A DNA stretch of 64,000 nt from Prostheceraeus crozeri (lineage: Eukaryota > Platyhelminthes > Polycladida > Euryleptidae). Of this stretch, positions 49,811 to 60,179 are shown one piece after another; within the stretch, counting starts at the first letter, position 1, and each line of letters begins with the position of its first letter. Both the position numbers and the translations under genes were made by a program. The notes under the pieces were generated by a model. The model saw only the letters and a list, made by a program, of their open reading frames with translations, was not told the DNA's origin and did not search any database. The stretch is from positions 1,314,501 through 1,378,500 of the forward strand of contig CAJQUW010004580.1 in NCBI GenBank assembly GCA_907163375.1, given 5' to 3'.

Positions 49811-49939
49811 TTTCATGACGTCATTTTTCGCCTGTACATAGCATCATAGTTTTACACGTCATATTTGATGGATATCGGTTCTTGCATTTTACGCTGATCT
49901 GTATATAAGCTTACTTCTGTTGTTTTATCGGATTCCTGT

Positions 49940-49984
49940 ACCGCTGAAGATGGAATGATCATTACATTCCGAAACATGTTCGGT
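49940..49984 (+). ncRNA. Hammerhead ribozyme, Penelope B tail
   Basis: Helix I ACCG pairs with CGGT at the end. The core CTGAAGA follows, then helix II GGAATG/CATTCC with a seven-base loop, GAAA, and a minimal helix III (C-AU-G). The cleavage triplet GTT comes just before CGGT. Helix lengths fit the small hammerheads described from Penelope-like elements. Confidence 0.75.
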
Positions 49985-50011
49985 TGATAGAAACATAGTT
50001 GTTTTTCTTTC

Positions 50012-50020
50012 AATATATAC

Positions 50021-50080
<60 letters not shown>

Positions 50081-50081
50081 G
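50012..50081. repeat. (AT)n microsatellite
   Basis: About 65 bp of nearly pure AT dinucleotide between the two Penelope insertions. Confidence 0.95.
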
Positions 50082-50111
50082 TGTATACCGTAGTTGAAAA
50101 AACAACTTGTA

Positions 50112-50159
50112 CCGGTACTCAGAGTTTCATGTATTGTGTCCAATACAATCGTCAGCCAG
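50112..50159 (-). ncRNA. Hammerhead ribozyme in the inverted tail of Penelope C
   Basis: The minus strand has helix I CTGG/CCGG, core CTGACGA, helix II TGTATTG/CAATACA with loop GACA, GAAAC and triplet GTA. Compared with 52306-52351, helix II has one more pair and helix I keeps pairing through changes on both strands. Confidence 0.75.
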
Positions 50160-50218
50160 ATCTAAAAGACAAACATGGAATCATTGCATTAAATACTGAA
50201 GTGAATAAAAGTCAAAAG

Positions 50219-50560
50219 TCAGGTCTTTGCCAGCAAATGCTTATTGCGATGTCTACATCTCGAAATCAATTCGCTCCTCTTGTTCAACAGATTGACATTT
50301 CTATGCTGCAGAATAAAATATTTCTCGCTAAGACAGAGGTCACATCGCCTGATCATTGGATTGTACGGCTTGCAAACTTTTTTGATATGCCAAGATATTT
50401 TAGGGGTCACACCTTTTTCTTTGATACTCCAGTATTCCTTGGAAAGCTCCGTCTCGCTTTTATACTTTTCGTGAGAGAATGATTTTTTATGATTGCCATA
50501 CCGCAGTTTGAAACTTCCTTCACAAATACCGAAGTACGTCTTTTGATGTCCATCGTTCTT
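50219..50560 (-). pseudogene. Inverted Penelope C GIY-YIG fragment
   Basis: The minus strand reads KTYFGICEGSFKLRYGNHKK (GIY-YIG core with catalytic Arg and His), then TELSKEYWSIKEKG, RRCDLCLSEKYFI and NKRSELISRCRHRNKHLL. It is open over about 110 residues. The sequence matches 51895-52225 of the plus element with many substitutions, so the inverted pair is older than that of element B or comes from two sources. The adjoining run of Ile-Tyr repeats in this frame is just the translated (AT)n tract. Confidence 0.88.
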
Positions 50561-50564
50561 GCTA

Positions 50565-50668
<104 letters not shown>

Positions 50669-50689
50669 CCAAATAATCCTTCGACACGC

Positions 50690-52225
50690 TTGATAAATCC
50701 GTCGAAAAACGAAGTTGGTCGTATTAGCAAGCATATCTTGGTTGATATCAATCCAAAGTTGAGAGCTTCTACTGCTGTTTTACAATGGATGAATACGACT
50801 GACGTTATTTCATGGTTTAATGATTTGAAGTATAAACAATCCAGAAAATTCATGGTATTTGACATTAAAGATTTCTATCCATCTATAACTGAAAACTTAC
50901 TCGATCAGTGCTTAAAGTTTGCGGCTGACTTTGTCAAAATCGATCATCAATCGCTGAATACTATCAAGCATGCACGAAAATGGCTGTTATTTAATAATGG
51001 TGAGCCATGGGTAAAGAAAGAAAATGAAAAGTTCGATGTATCAATGGGATCTTACGACGGCGCAGAAATTTGTGAATTGGTCGGAATTTTCTTGTTGCAT
51101 ATATTATCCAAAGAATTCGATACAAATTCGGTTGGATTATATCGGGATGATGGTTTGGCCTACTTTAATAACATCACTGGACGCCAAGCTGACATAATTA
51201 GAAAGAGGTTTCACGAAATCTTCAAGTATTATGGACTCCACTTGGACATATCATGCAATCTCAAGATTGTGAATTACTTGGATATCACTTTAGACCTTAA
51301 TGATGGAACGTACAAGCCTTTCCGGAAACCAGAACAAGATGTTTTGTACATTAACGCCAAGTCCAATCATCCTCAGTGTATTATTAAGCAAATACCCACA
51401 ATTGTAGAAAAGCGGTTATCTGAGTTATCATCAAACGAGAGCACATTCAACGACTCAGCTGATTTTTATCAGAAAATGCTGCACAACAATGGTTACGCGC
51501 ACAAACTCACCTATCAGAGTACTGAAAATAAAAGTCAACAAGAGAAGAAAAATCGAAAAAGAGTGATTACATGGTTTAACCCTTCATATAGCAAGAGTGT
51601 TTCTACAAACATTGGTCGGATATTTCTTGCTCTAATTGATAAGCACTTTCACAAAGACCACATGTACAGGAAGATATTCAACCGCAATACAATCAAATTG
51701 AGCTACAGCTGCATGTCAAACGTGAAGCATATTATAATGGACATAACAAGAAAGTAATGGAAAAAGAAGGGAAATCAAATGATGATAGAATGTGTAACTG
51801 TCTTAAAAAAGAGCAATGCCCCCTGAGAAACGAATGTCTCACAAAGAATATGGTGTATGAAGCAACAATCTCCTGCGACGACTCCAAATATGAAGACAAA
51901 AAATACATCGGGATATGTGAAGGAACTTTCAAATTAAGATTTGCGAATCACAAAAAATCTTTCAATCAGAGAAATACAAAAGTGAAACTGAACTATCAAA
52001 AGAATATTGGAAATTAAAAGAAGGCAATAAAAATCCTAAAGTAGTATGGTCAATAAGAAGGAGATGCAAGCCATTCAAGCCTGGTGTATCAAAATGTGAT
52101 TTGTGTCTTTATGAAAAATATTTCATTCTGACGGATCAGACTGGCAAATTATTAAACAGGAGAAGTGAACTGGTGTCAAAGTGTCGGCAAAGAAACAAGC
52201 ACTTGCTTGCTAACTTCAAACTGTG
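50690..52225 (+). pseudogene. Penelope C reverse transcriptase and GIY-YIG endonuclease
   Basis: The RT frame runs to 51757. KNEVGRISKHILVDINPKLR is an N-terminal RT block, followed by FMVFDIKDFYPSI (first Asp), MGSYDGAEICELVGIFLL, LYRDDGLAYF (Y-R-DD) and IVNYLDITLDLNDG. A linker with MCNCLKKEQCPL-x-x-x-C carries a CxC-type Cys cluster. The GIY-YIG domain KKYIGICEGTFKLRFANHKK then lies in 51757-52017, and its C-terminus (SKCDLCLYEKYFIL, RRSELVSKCRQRNKHLL) to 52225. Domain order is canonical, RT before endonuclease. The element is 5'-truncated and has a couple of breaks. Confidence 0.88.
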
Positions 52226-52305
52226 AATTTTACGCCCCGCACACTTCTAACTACTATTTAGGCTATCTGTGATATTAACCAAAAGCTGTAGATTGCAATG
52301 TTCAT

Positions 52306-52351
52306 TTGGCTGATGATTGTATGACCACATACATGAAACTCCGAGTACCAA
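52306..52351 (+). ncRNA. Hammerhead ribozyme, Penelope C tail
   Basis: Helix I TTGG/CCAA, core CTGATGA (canonical), helix II TGTATG/CATACA with loop ACCA, GAAAC, small helix III closing on G, and triplet GTA before CCAA. All invariant core bases are present. Confidence 0.8.
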
Positions 52352-52380
52352 TACAAGCTATTTTTCTCTGATTAAACAAA

Positions 52381-52384
<4 letters not shown>

Positions 52385-52411
<27 letters not shown>
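52385..52411. repeat. (TA)n microsatellite
   Basis: About 27 bp of TA dinucleotide directly after the Penelope C tail, followed by ATT-rich sequence. Confidence 0.95.
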
Positions 52412-52415
<4 letters not shown>

Positions 52416-52617
52416 GTTTTCATTGTATTATATTATTATTATTAATATATATTATTATATATAGGGGTTGAATAATTTGATATAACTCTTTTCTGCGAAT
52501 AAAAATGCCTTTATGTTTTCATTACTACACTTAGCTACTTGCCAATAGGCCGACTGACGTTTTGATGAATATCCTTGCCCCCCCCCCCCCAACCTGAGAT
52601 TCCTAGCGACGCCAATG

Positions 52618-53253
52618 CGAAGGATGAAATCATTATGAAGATCACGCAAGATTTGAATGCCATGAAATTTGAATCGCTAAAATTCAAAATCAATGATATT
52701 GAACTTTCTGTGACTAAAGTTCAACGTGGCTATGAAAACGTCAAAGCAGAAATAGGTAACATCTACCATAAGATCAATAAGACCGAGGAACAGCTTTTCC
52801 CATTGTTTTTTGATGAAATGAGTCAAAGGCTTGAACGAATTGATAACATTGTTATTATAGGTATAGCAGAGGTTGATGATGGGACTGTTGATGAGAGACA
52901 AGATATGGGTTCGTCAGAATGTGGATGAAATTTTGAAAGAAATGCAACTTTCTACGGTAGAGGTTACTGATATAAAACGCATTGGCCAGTTTCGGCCTGA
53001 TTTTGGACCACGTCCTATAAGGCCATCCACTAAAACCTCCGAAGAGAAGCAGGATATACTTAGAAGGGACAAATTGTTGCGAAATTCTTCGAGGTTCAAA
53101 TCCGTATATGTAAGCAATGATCTGACGCAGACTCAGCAAGCAGCTTTAAAGGCTCAGAGGCAAGAGCTTAGACGCAGACGAGACAATGGTGAAGACGTTG
53201 TTATCTTCAGAAATCAAGTAACTCGGCGCTCTGATATTAGTAATTTTCGATGA
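52618..53253 (+). pseudogene. LINE ORF1 (nucleic-acid-binding protein)
   Basis: Right of the hAT, ORF1 continues as EIIMKITQDLNAMKFESLKF, a coiled-coil-like region rich in Lys, Glu and Ile. It then reads MSQRLERIDNIVIIGIAEVD, the start of the RRM-like central domain. A frame change near 52873-52910 leads to VDEILKEMQLSTVEVTDIKR with RIGQ, then VYVSNDLTQTQQAALKAQRQ and a basic RRRR-DNGE end. This matches ORF1 of CR1/Jockey-group LINEs. ORF1 ends at 53253, overlapping the ORF2 ATG by four bases. Confidence 0.85.
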
Positions 53254-55773
53254 ATTTTTTATCCACGTATCCTCACAGTTATGCCAGACTCTCCTACGTA
53301 AGAAAATCCAAAGCTCCGAAGGTTTTCCTTGCTAATGCGAGATCCGTTGTCAACAAATCAGATGAATTAAATGTAACTGTATCCATGCTAAAGCCTGAAG
53401 TTATACTTATCACCGAATCATGGTTACACTCAGATATTGATGACTCTGTTTGCAGAATTCATGATTATATTTTCTTTCGTGACGACCGTGCAAACCGCAA
53501 AGGAGGTGGTGTTTGCGCTTGGATCCATCAAAGTTTGTGTCCAAAACAAAGACAACCCACAGTGACCAAACCACATATCTATTGAACTTTTGACTTTAGA
53601 ATTTGTGAACATTACTTGTATCCTGGCTTGCGTTCCTCCTAATCTTCATGCTAATGACCATGTGGCTATTTCTCTTTTCTTGCTCCAGGAGCTTGATGAT
53701 GTTCTGACTGGCAATGTTGATGCCAATTTGATGATATGTAGGGACTTCAATAACTTCGATACAGCTGTGAAGTTGTATCTGTGTGAAGTTTTTTCTGAAG
53801 ATTTTAACTTAAGAAATACAGTTATCTATCCTACCAGGTCAAACAATATTCTTGACCATGTTTGGATAGATGACGAGCTTAGTCTTCTTTATGAAGAAAC
53901 AGCGCACATCGGTCCGCCTTTGAGTACTTCAGACCATAATCATGTTGTCCTGAACCCAAGAGACTCTGACAAATTTATGTACATGACTGTAAACGTGTTG
54001 TAGAGGTATGGGACTATAGACAGTCTAATGTTCAGGAGTTTGTCTCTATTTTGTCTACGATGGACTTTAACATCTTGAATAATTGTTCCTCCGTGAATGA
54101 TATGCTTCATATGTTTTATGAATTGTTATTTTCTGCAGTCGAGTGTTTCGCACGTGAGTTTGTGACATTTTTCTAAAAGAGACAAACCGTGGATTACTCC
54201 TTTTTTAAAGTCCCTCATCAATAAGAGATGGAAAGCATTCAGAGATAAAGATTGGGCTTTGTTCGAACATTACAAACATCGTGTACAGACTGAGATTTTC
54301 AAGGCAAAACTTAAATGGGCTGAAAGGCATTCTAATTCGGCAAAAGATTGCTGGTCCGTCGTGAACGAGGTGCGAGGCATTAAGGGTAAAGACATGTTCG
54401 AAAATTTGATAAATGAATTTGGCAGTTGCAATAATTTAATTGATGCTTTAACTACCACATTCCAAAGAAATTTCAATAATACTTGTGACGACAATTTCTA
54501 CAGTGACATTGCTGACGTTTGGAATCTTTCTGTTTCTGAGCACGATGTATTCAAGACAATAAATATTCTTTGAAACTAAACAAATCAGCTGGTCCCGATC
54601 ATATCCCACCTCGACTTTTGCGCATTGGTGCTTCTCTATTGAGTGCTCCTATTTCGAGCATTGTCAATGCTTCTATTGCTCAGAGGACATTTCCGAGTGA
54701 ACTCAAAATTGCCAGAATTCATCCCATTCCAAAGAAAAGTGCTCCTACCATCAATGACTTACGTCCTATTTCGGTTCTATCGGCTTTATCCAAGGTCATT
54801 GAGAGACTGAATTTAAGTAAAATTAAGACATCACTCATCCATTGTTACGGTGTAGAACAACATGCACACAGACCTTTGGGATCCACCACAAGTGCGTTAG
54901 TGGCCATTACAAATGAAATATAGGCTCTTATGGAAAAGGATGGTACTATTGGTGTTCGTGTGTCCTGCTTAGATTTAACGAAAGCGTTCGACAATATTCT
55001 TCATAACAAGCTCTTGAATTACTTATCATCTATGGGGATGGAAGGTGGACTAATTAGATGGTTGAATTCCTATTTGAGTGAACGAACGCAGTTTGTATCG
55101 ATCGATGGTCATTGTGGTGTTCAGTCCAAAGTCACATCAGGAGTCCCACGGGGGTCAATTCTTGGGCCATATTTATTCAACGGCATGATGGGATGTGTTG
55201 TCTCTTCAAGTCATCTCTGTAAAATTACAAAATACGTCGATGATATGACTGTAATCGAACCAATTTTCCGAGACAATCCAACACGGTCTGAAATAGACTC
55301 CATTATCTTTTCTCTTTCCGACATTGGACTCACTATCAATATGAATAAAAGCAAGCAAATTTTGATAAAATGTACTAAAAACTTGTCCTGATTGTACCAA
55401 TTTGAAGCTTGAAAATGTTAAGTCAGTGAAAATTTTAGGCTTTATTTTACATGATTCCTTATCTTGGGATCATCAGATTTCTCGTGTTCTGAAGAAAGCT
55501 TCCTCTCGTCTGTATGTTATTCGCGTTCTAAAATCTATGTTAAGTAAAAAGGACCTTATAAACGTCTATCACTCACTAATAACGAGTTTGATTATGTATG
55601 CATCACCTGTTTATGGCTGCTTACCTGTAAAGTTGTTAACAAAGCTAGAACGATTTCAACGGCGTGCACATAAGATCATTTGTGGTCCTAATTGTTATTG
55701 TGATAGCTTCCCTCAAATTGTAAACCTTTTTGAACAGAGGGCTATTGATTTCCTTTTGAAATGTGAGAGTTGA
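53250..55773 (+). pseudogene. LINE ORF2: AP endonuclease and reverse transcriptase
   Basis: The endonuclease spans 53250-54003 over two frames: KVFLANARSVVNKSDEL, then ILITESWLHSDI (catalytic Glu), a degraded GDFN box (CRDFNNFD), LDHVWID and TSDHNHVVL. The RT spans 54259-55773 over several frames. AGPDHIPPRLL and ARIHPIPKKSAPTINDLRPI open it. CLDLTKAFDNI, TSGVPRGSILGPYLF and ITKYVDDMTVIEP (Y-V-DD) form the catalytic core, and VKILGFILHDSLSWDHQI the thumb. At least four frame changes or stops are visible. The catalytic aspartates are still present, so decay is moderate. Confidence 0.9.
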
Positions 55774-56046
55774 ACTTTGCATCCGCTCAACAACTTGATT
55801 CCTGAATGCTCCAGTAAACATTTTCGTGTTCCTTTTTGTCGCACTACCAGGTACTTGAACTCATTTTTACCATGGTCATGTATTTTGTATAATCAGCGAA
55901 CGTAGTACAAACTGTCTTCATTTTGTCGTAAAGCCATGTCATTTCTATAATTACTCACTTGAACATTGTATTCTTGATTATAACTTGTAATGTAAACGAT
56001 TATCAATTTATTGAATAAACATTTCTTACTTACTTCTTACTTACTT

Positions 56047-56330
56047 GCCAAACAAGTTTCGTGGTGAATTGCAAATTTTGTATAAAACCGATGAGTTTGT
56101 TGGTCAGGCAGAAAGTGCAGCAGGGTCTTTGAACCTGTTGGTACGTGAATTTTTTGATGTTTTTTCCACGACTGAAAAGCTACTCAAAACACTCACCACG
56201 CTTAGCGTGTCTAGTTGTGGTTGTGAAAGATCCTTCTCTACTCTCAAAAGAATCTAAAGATTTTCTAAGACGAGCATGTCCGATGAGAAATTGTGTAGTT
56301 TGTCTTTTATTTCGATTGAAAAGTAATTCA
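56047..56330 (+). pseudogene. Second hAT transposase C-terminal fragment
   Basis: Immediately after the LINE tail the frame reads FRGELQILYKTDEF, then LTTLSVSSCGCERSFSTLKR, and in continuation MSDEKLCSLSFISIEK. This is the hATC dimerisation motif of a family different from the one at 47441. The upstream part of the transposase is not next to it, suggesting that the LINE inserted into, or beside, this hAT. Confidence 0.75.
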
Positions 56331-57271
56331 TAGCCCTATGATAAAAAGTGGCCCTGAAAACTGGCATTCAGATGTTGGATATTTTTGCAATGTCAGAAAG
56401 AAGAATAGAATTAATGAAAAAATGAATGTTGAATTGGAATGCTTTTTTTTACTTCATTTAGGAGGTCCAAGTGTACAGATGCTATATATACTCGTATGCA
56501 TTTTAAACGATGTGATGAAAGGCGAACAATTACATAATAGTTGGACCTGTCGTTTGCCTGTTGATTCTAATTTCAATAGGCTTAGGTGTTTACCTGGGAA
56601 TAAGCGACAATAATCACCGCTGATTTGGTATACAATTTACTTATGTAAGGAGGTCTTAGATTATTAGGCATTCCTCAAAAACGACAATGTATATCTTCCA
56701 ATGCAACAAACGATTGCATCTTCTGAATATTTCACTTTCAACATGTTCCAGAAACCTGAGAAACATGAGATCCCCTGAAGTCCATCGAGTGGCACAGAAC
56801 CTGGAAGACATTGTCAACTCATCGTCAACGGGCCTCCAGAGCAGAGAGTAAAGTAAACAAGTCATTTCTACCCGATACTAAGTTCTAAAATAGTGTCCAC
56901 ATCCATTGTAGGAGTAAGCCTATAAAGTGGTGGTCTGACCAGATTTATTTCTATCTCTCATTGTATACACGGAAGAATACACCGTAGAATTGCAATTCGT
57001 GTATTACGAATTAAATGCTAATTCAAAACAAGTAAGAAATTTGAAAGTGTCTACATTCAAACCGTATATAGTATATATAAAAAACAGTATATAGTCGCAT
57101 GATTTATTCATTTTTTGATATAGATGAAGACATTTATTTTAGCGTCATGAGCCTGAATGCAAGTAATCCAGGTGCGCATGACGAAGCACATGCACTGGTA
57201 TACTGAAATACAAGTTTTGCTCAGAGGAACCTTTCTCACAATCTCACGACTGGAAGGGATGACGCAATGCT
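56331..57271. other. Unassigned stretch
   Basis: No domain-bearing frame. Part may be the tail of the second hAT. Confidence 0.4.
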
Positions 57272-57274
57272 TTA

Positions 57275-57462
57275 GGTCTCAGTCACACGGAAAGCAAGGC
57301 AAACAAGAGCATCTCGAGCAAACATATGTCCGTAAGTTATTAAACTCTCTGCTTTGCTTTGCTCGCTGTGTGGCAGTCTACAACTGCTGTAGCGGTGTTT
57401 TATATTTGCTGCAGAACGCTTTGCTCGGAAACGCTTGGAAAACTCGCAGTGTGGCTGAGGCC
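57275..57462. mobile_element. PIF/Harbinger-like MITE, TTA duplication
   Basis: Inverted ends GGTCTCAGTCACACGG (57275) and the complement of GGCCTCAGCCACACTG (to 57462) are flanked by TTA on both sides (57272-57274, 57463-57465). A 3-bp TTA/TAA target is typical of PIF/Harbinger. The 188-bp body has GCAAGCAAAC-like and GCTTTGCTCG motifs and no coding role. The 122-codon plus frame that crosses it is incidental. Confidence 0.8.
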
Positions 57463-57465
57463 TTA

Positions 57466-58970
57466 CATGCGTTTAAATGCAAGCAAGAAGCGACCATGAT
57501 TTGTCATGCACCTCAGCACCTTTGAAACTGATGGCCTCTACCAATCAGACTATGCCTTTTTCTCGACAATGGTTGAATAAAGTATTGTAAAACCTGTATC
57601 GAAGTAGGGACACTGAATATTCGGATTATCGAGTATCATTACGCGTAATATGCCAAAAGCACTCGATAATCTGAAAAATCAGTGAATTAAGGATTAAATT
57701 CTGTTAATTTCTTCGGAAGTGCTGTTCTGGAATATCGAGTGTTGGTTATAGCGGTTCTTTTAAATTTAATTTGATACAAATTAACGACTCACATACGTCC
57801 ATGCTCACGCTTTGAAAGTATGAAGTTTCAACTTAATAAGCTTATACATTTTACTTGTCTCTAATGAATATTTATTATCAACTAGAGATTGAAATATCCA
57901 AATCTAGTCAGTAAGAGATTGGATTCTATGGTAGAGATAAGATTTGCAATTTAGTCCTTTGAAATTGGCAATGTATTTCATCAGACTCCATTTCAAATGA
58001 TGAAGTGAAGAATACAATTCTCAATATTGGTAGTGAGAGAAAGGAATCATTTCGGTGAACTCTCATGGGACTTTACTTGATAGACATGACAATCACCCCA
58101 TCCCATTTGATCTTTCAAAGTCTTTGCAGAATAATGAATATATAAATTATTCATGAATGACGAGATAGGATAATTTCTTAAATCAAAAACATAACGCTAT
58201 GCCCTCAATGCAAATATTCTGATAATTACATCCATATTTTCTATAATCAGATCAGTGGGAATTTTTTTTGATTGAAAAGGTTTAACTCAGTGTACGGTAA
58301 CCTGAAGTCCATATCGAAGTCATGATTTTGCCAAAGGATTGAAAGTGTATATTTTGACACATACAAATGGAATTCGAATGGAGCCGAACTCGAAGTTCGA
58401 AAATTTTGTCCCCAGAGTCTGAGTTGCATTACTAGAAAAGTGGAGTGCGAATAAGAATGATCATTTAAACCGCTTTGCGCTGTACCAACCTTCTGTATAT
58501 CGATGACACTCCATCCAATATGTATTGTATTTCACTCTCGATGGCTTTGGAGGTCATAGAAATTATTGAAATGAGTTTGAAATGCATTATTGCCCGGCAT
58601 TGGAGGGTATATAATGCACCATTATATGCCCGCCAATTTCACATAGAATTCTCATCGTACCAGATAGCCATGAGCCGTCGTCCGTCACTCCAGCTTGAGA
58701 TTCCATTAATGAATGAATTGGTAAACTGATATTTAAAATCATTTTTAGATAGAAATCTGAATTTCAAATCTATTCACATTGGAAACATTCATAGACTTTC
58801 AAACTTTTCATGAATTATTATCTATTGAGAAAGCAAACTATCATAGACTTCAATAAAAGTCAATCAAAGTCAATCTCTCCTTTATCTGTGACTAACACTG
58901 ATTAAGAATTGCAATATTCATAGAATAAGAGGCAATATTTGCCAGATTGTGCCACGAGACAATATTTATC
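57466..58970. other. AT-rich unassigned stretch
   Basis: Near 57605-57690 short opposed copies of GGATTATCGAGT occur, perhaps a decayed pogo-like end. Nothing else was seen. Confidence 0.4.
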
Positions 58971-59084
58971 CAGTATTGGTTCTTCATTATAACTTTGACT
59001 CGTCTACAAGCTGTAGGAAGTAATAAATTTATTACTTCCTACAGCTTGTAGACGAGTCAAGGTTATAATGAAGAACCAATACTG
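58971..59084. repeat. Near-perfect 114-bp palindrome
   Basis: Two 57-bp arms meet without a loop at 59027/59028 (TAATAAA/TTTATTA) and begin CAGTATTGGTTCTTCATTAT. I find one mismatch. It lies 34 bp outside the left end of the P-like element. Confidence 0.93.
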
Positions 59085-59382
59085 AATATTCATAGACTTC
59101 TCAAGAGTTACATACAATAGCATTATATCATGGATTTTGTGGGCAGAAATATCAGACAGTCTCGGCTGCTAGCGCAGCCTCGGCTATGTCTGATCAGGTA
59201 TATCTATGATTAATATCTATGGTATTCTAGGGATTGGAAACTCGCGATCTGTGGACGATTAGCGGAGGCCAGATTTTCACAAAATATTTCAATCGCTATA
59301 GATGCAATTATCAATACAGAAAATCATTTCTAAATATTCCTGCATTAATTATTACTTTCTACCTTTATCATAATATGTTATA

Positions 59383-59562
59383 ATTGGGTAAAATATATTA
59401 AATAATAATAACTAAACAAGTCTTTCAACGCACAAAATTATTATACTAATATATATACATGCTATATATATTATTCATACTTTATACATATATATATATA
59501 TATACAAAATTGTGCGTTGAAAGACTTGTTTAGTTATTATTATTTAATATATTTTACCCAAT
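59383..59562. repeat. Hairpin with 57-bp arms inside the P-like element
   Basis: ATTGGGTAAAATATATTAAA starts the left arm, and its complement ends at 59562. The arms also contain CAAGTCTTTCAACGCACAAA. A 65-bp AT-rich loop lies between them. The arms are almost identical, younger than the surrounding transposase gene. Confidence 0.9.
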
Positions 59563-60179
59563 AATGCCTTCGAGGTCTTTCTTTGACAATTGTGTTAAAA
59601 TAACAAAAACTTGCGCTAATCATAATATGTTATTCCAACAATAACTAATAAGCTATATTTATGTTATTAAGTTTACACAAAAATACAATTATTGTGTTAT
59701 GTAATGATACGTGAATTGTGCATTCATCAAATTCCCCAGTACTTTCCTTAAATGTTCTAATGGTGGAAAGATTAAATAAACAACAATGTACATGTATAAT
59801 GTAGCATTCTTACTACTTTCTTTCAATGCTTATCTGGATAACTTGTTTTGTTTCCTGATATCCGCTTCGTGATTCTGATCATTTTCTTTGCGAATAAAAC
59901 CTGACAATATGGTTGTGGCTAATCTGTGAACGATTGCCTCCTTTTTTTAAAATTAAACTAAGTGTCATGTAAAATGATGAGACAATACAGGAAACGCTTC
60001 AGACAAAGATGTTTGTAGAATGTAGAAAAGAAGCTGTATGAGAGCAAGCAGTAGTAAAATGACTCTTTTGGTGGTAATGTAAGGAGACCTCGATTCAAAC
60101 CATTCAGAAAGCCGATGTCATCCGGATCACATTATCATGCATGATTTGGTTGGGATCAATCGGTACGTTTTCCTTTTTA

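Larger units (their letters stand above)
47870..50010 (+). mobile_element. Penelope-like element B with inverted tail copy
   Basis: A 5'-truncated element on the plus strand (about 48304-50010) is preceded by an inverted copy of its own last 430 bp (about 47870-48303, minus). The two tails are almost identical. Head-to-head partial copies are a known product of Penelope integration. Both tails contain a hammerhead motif. It begins beside a short (AT)n tract in the hAT interior. The near-identity marks it as the youngest insertion here. Confidence 0.88.

Noticed and set aside
53085-53105. GTTCAAATCC as a tRNA T-arm
   Set aside because: It lies inside LINE ORF1, with no cloverleaf around it.
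57605-57690. Opposed GGATTATCGAGT motifs as pogo-type ends
   Set aside because: Only about 80 bp apart, too degenerate, no TA pair established.
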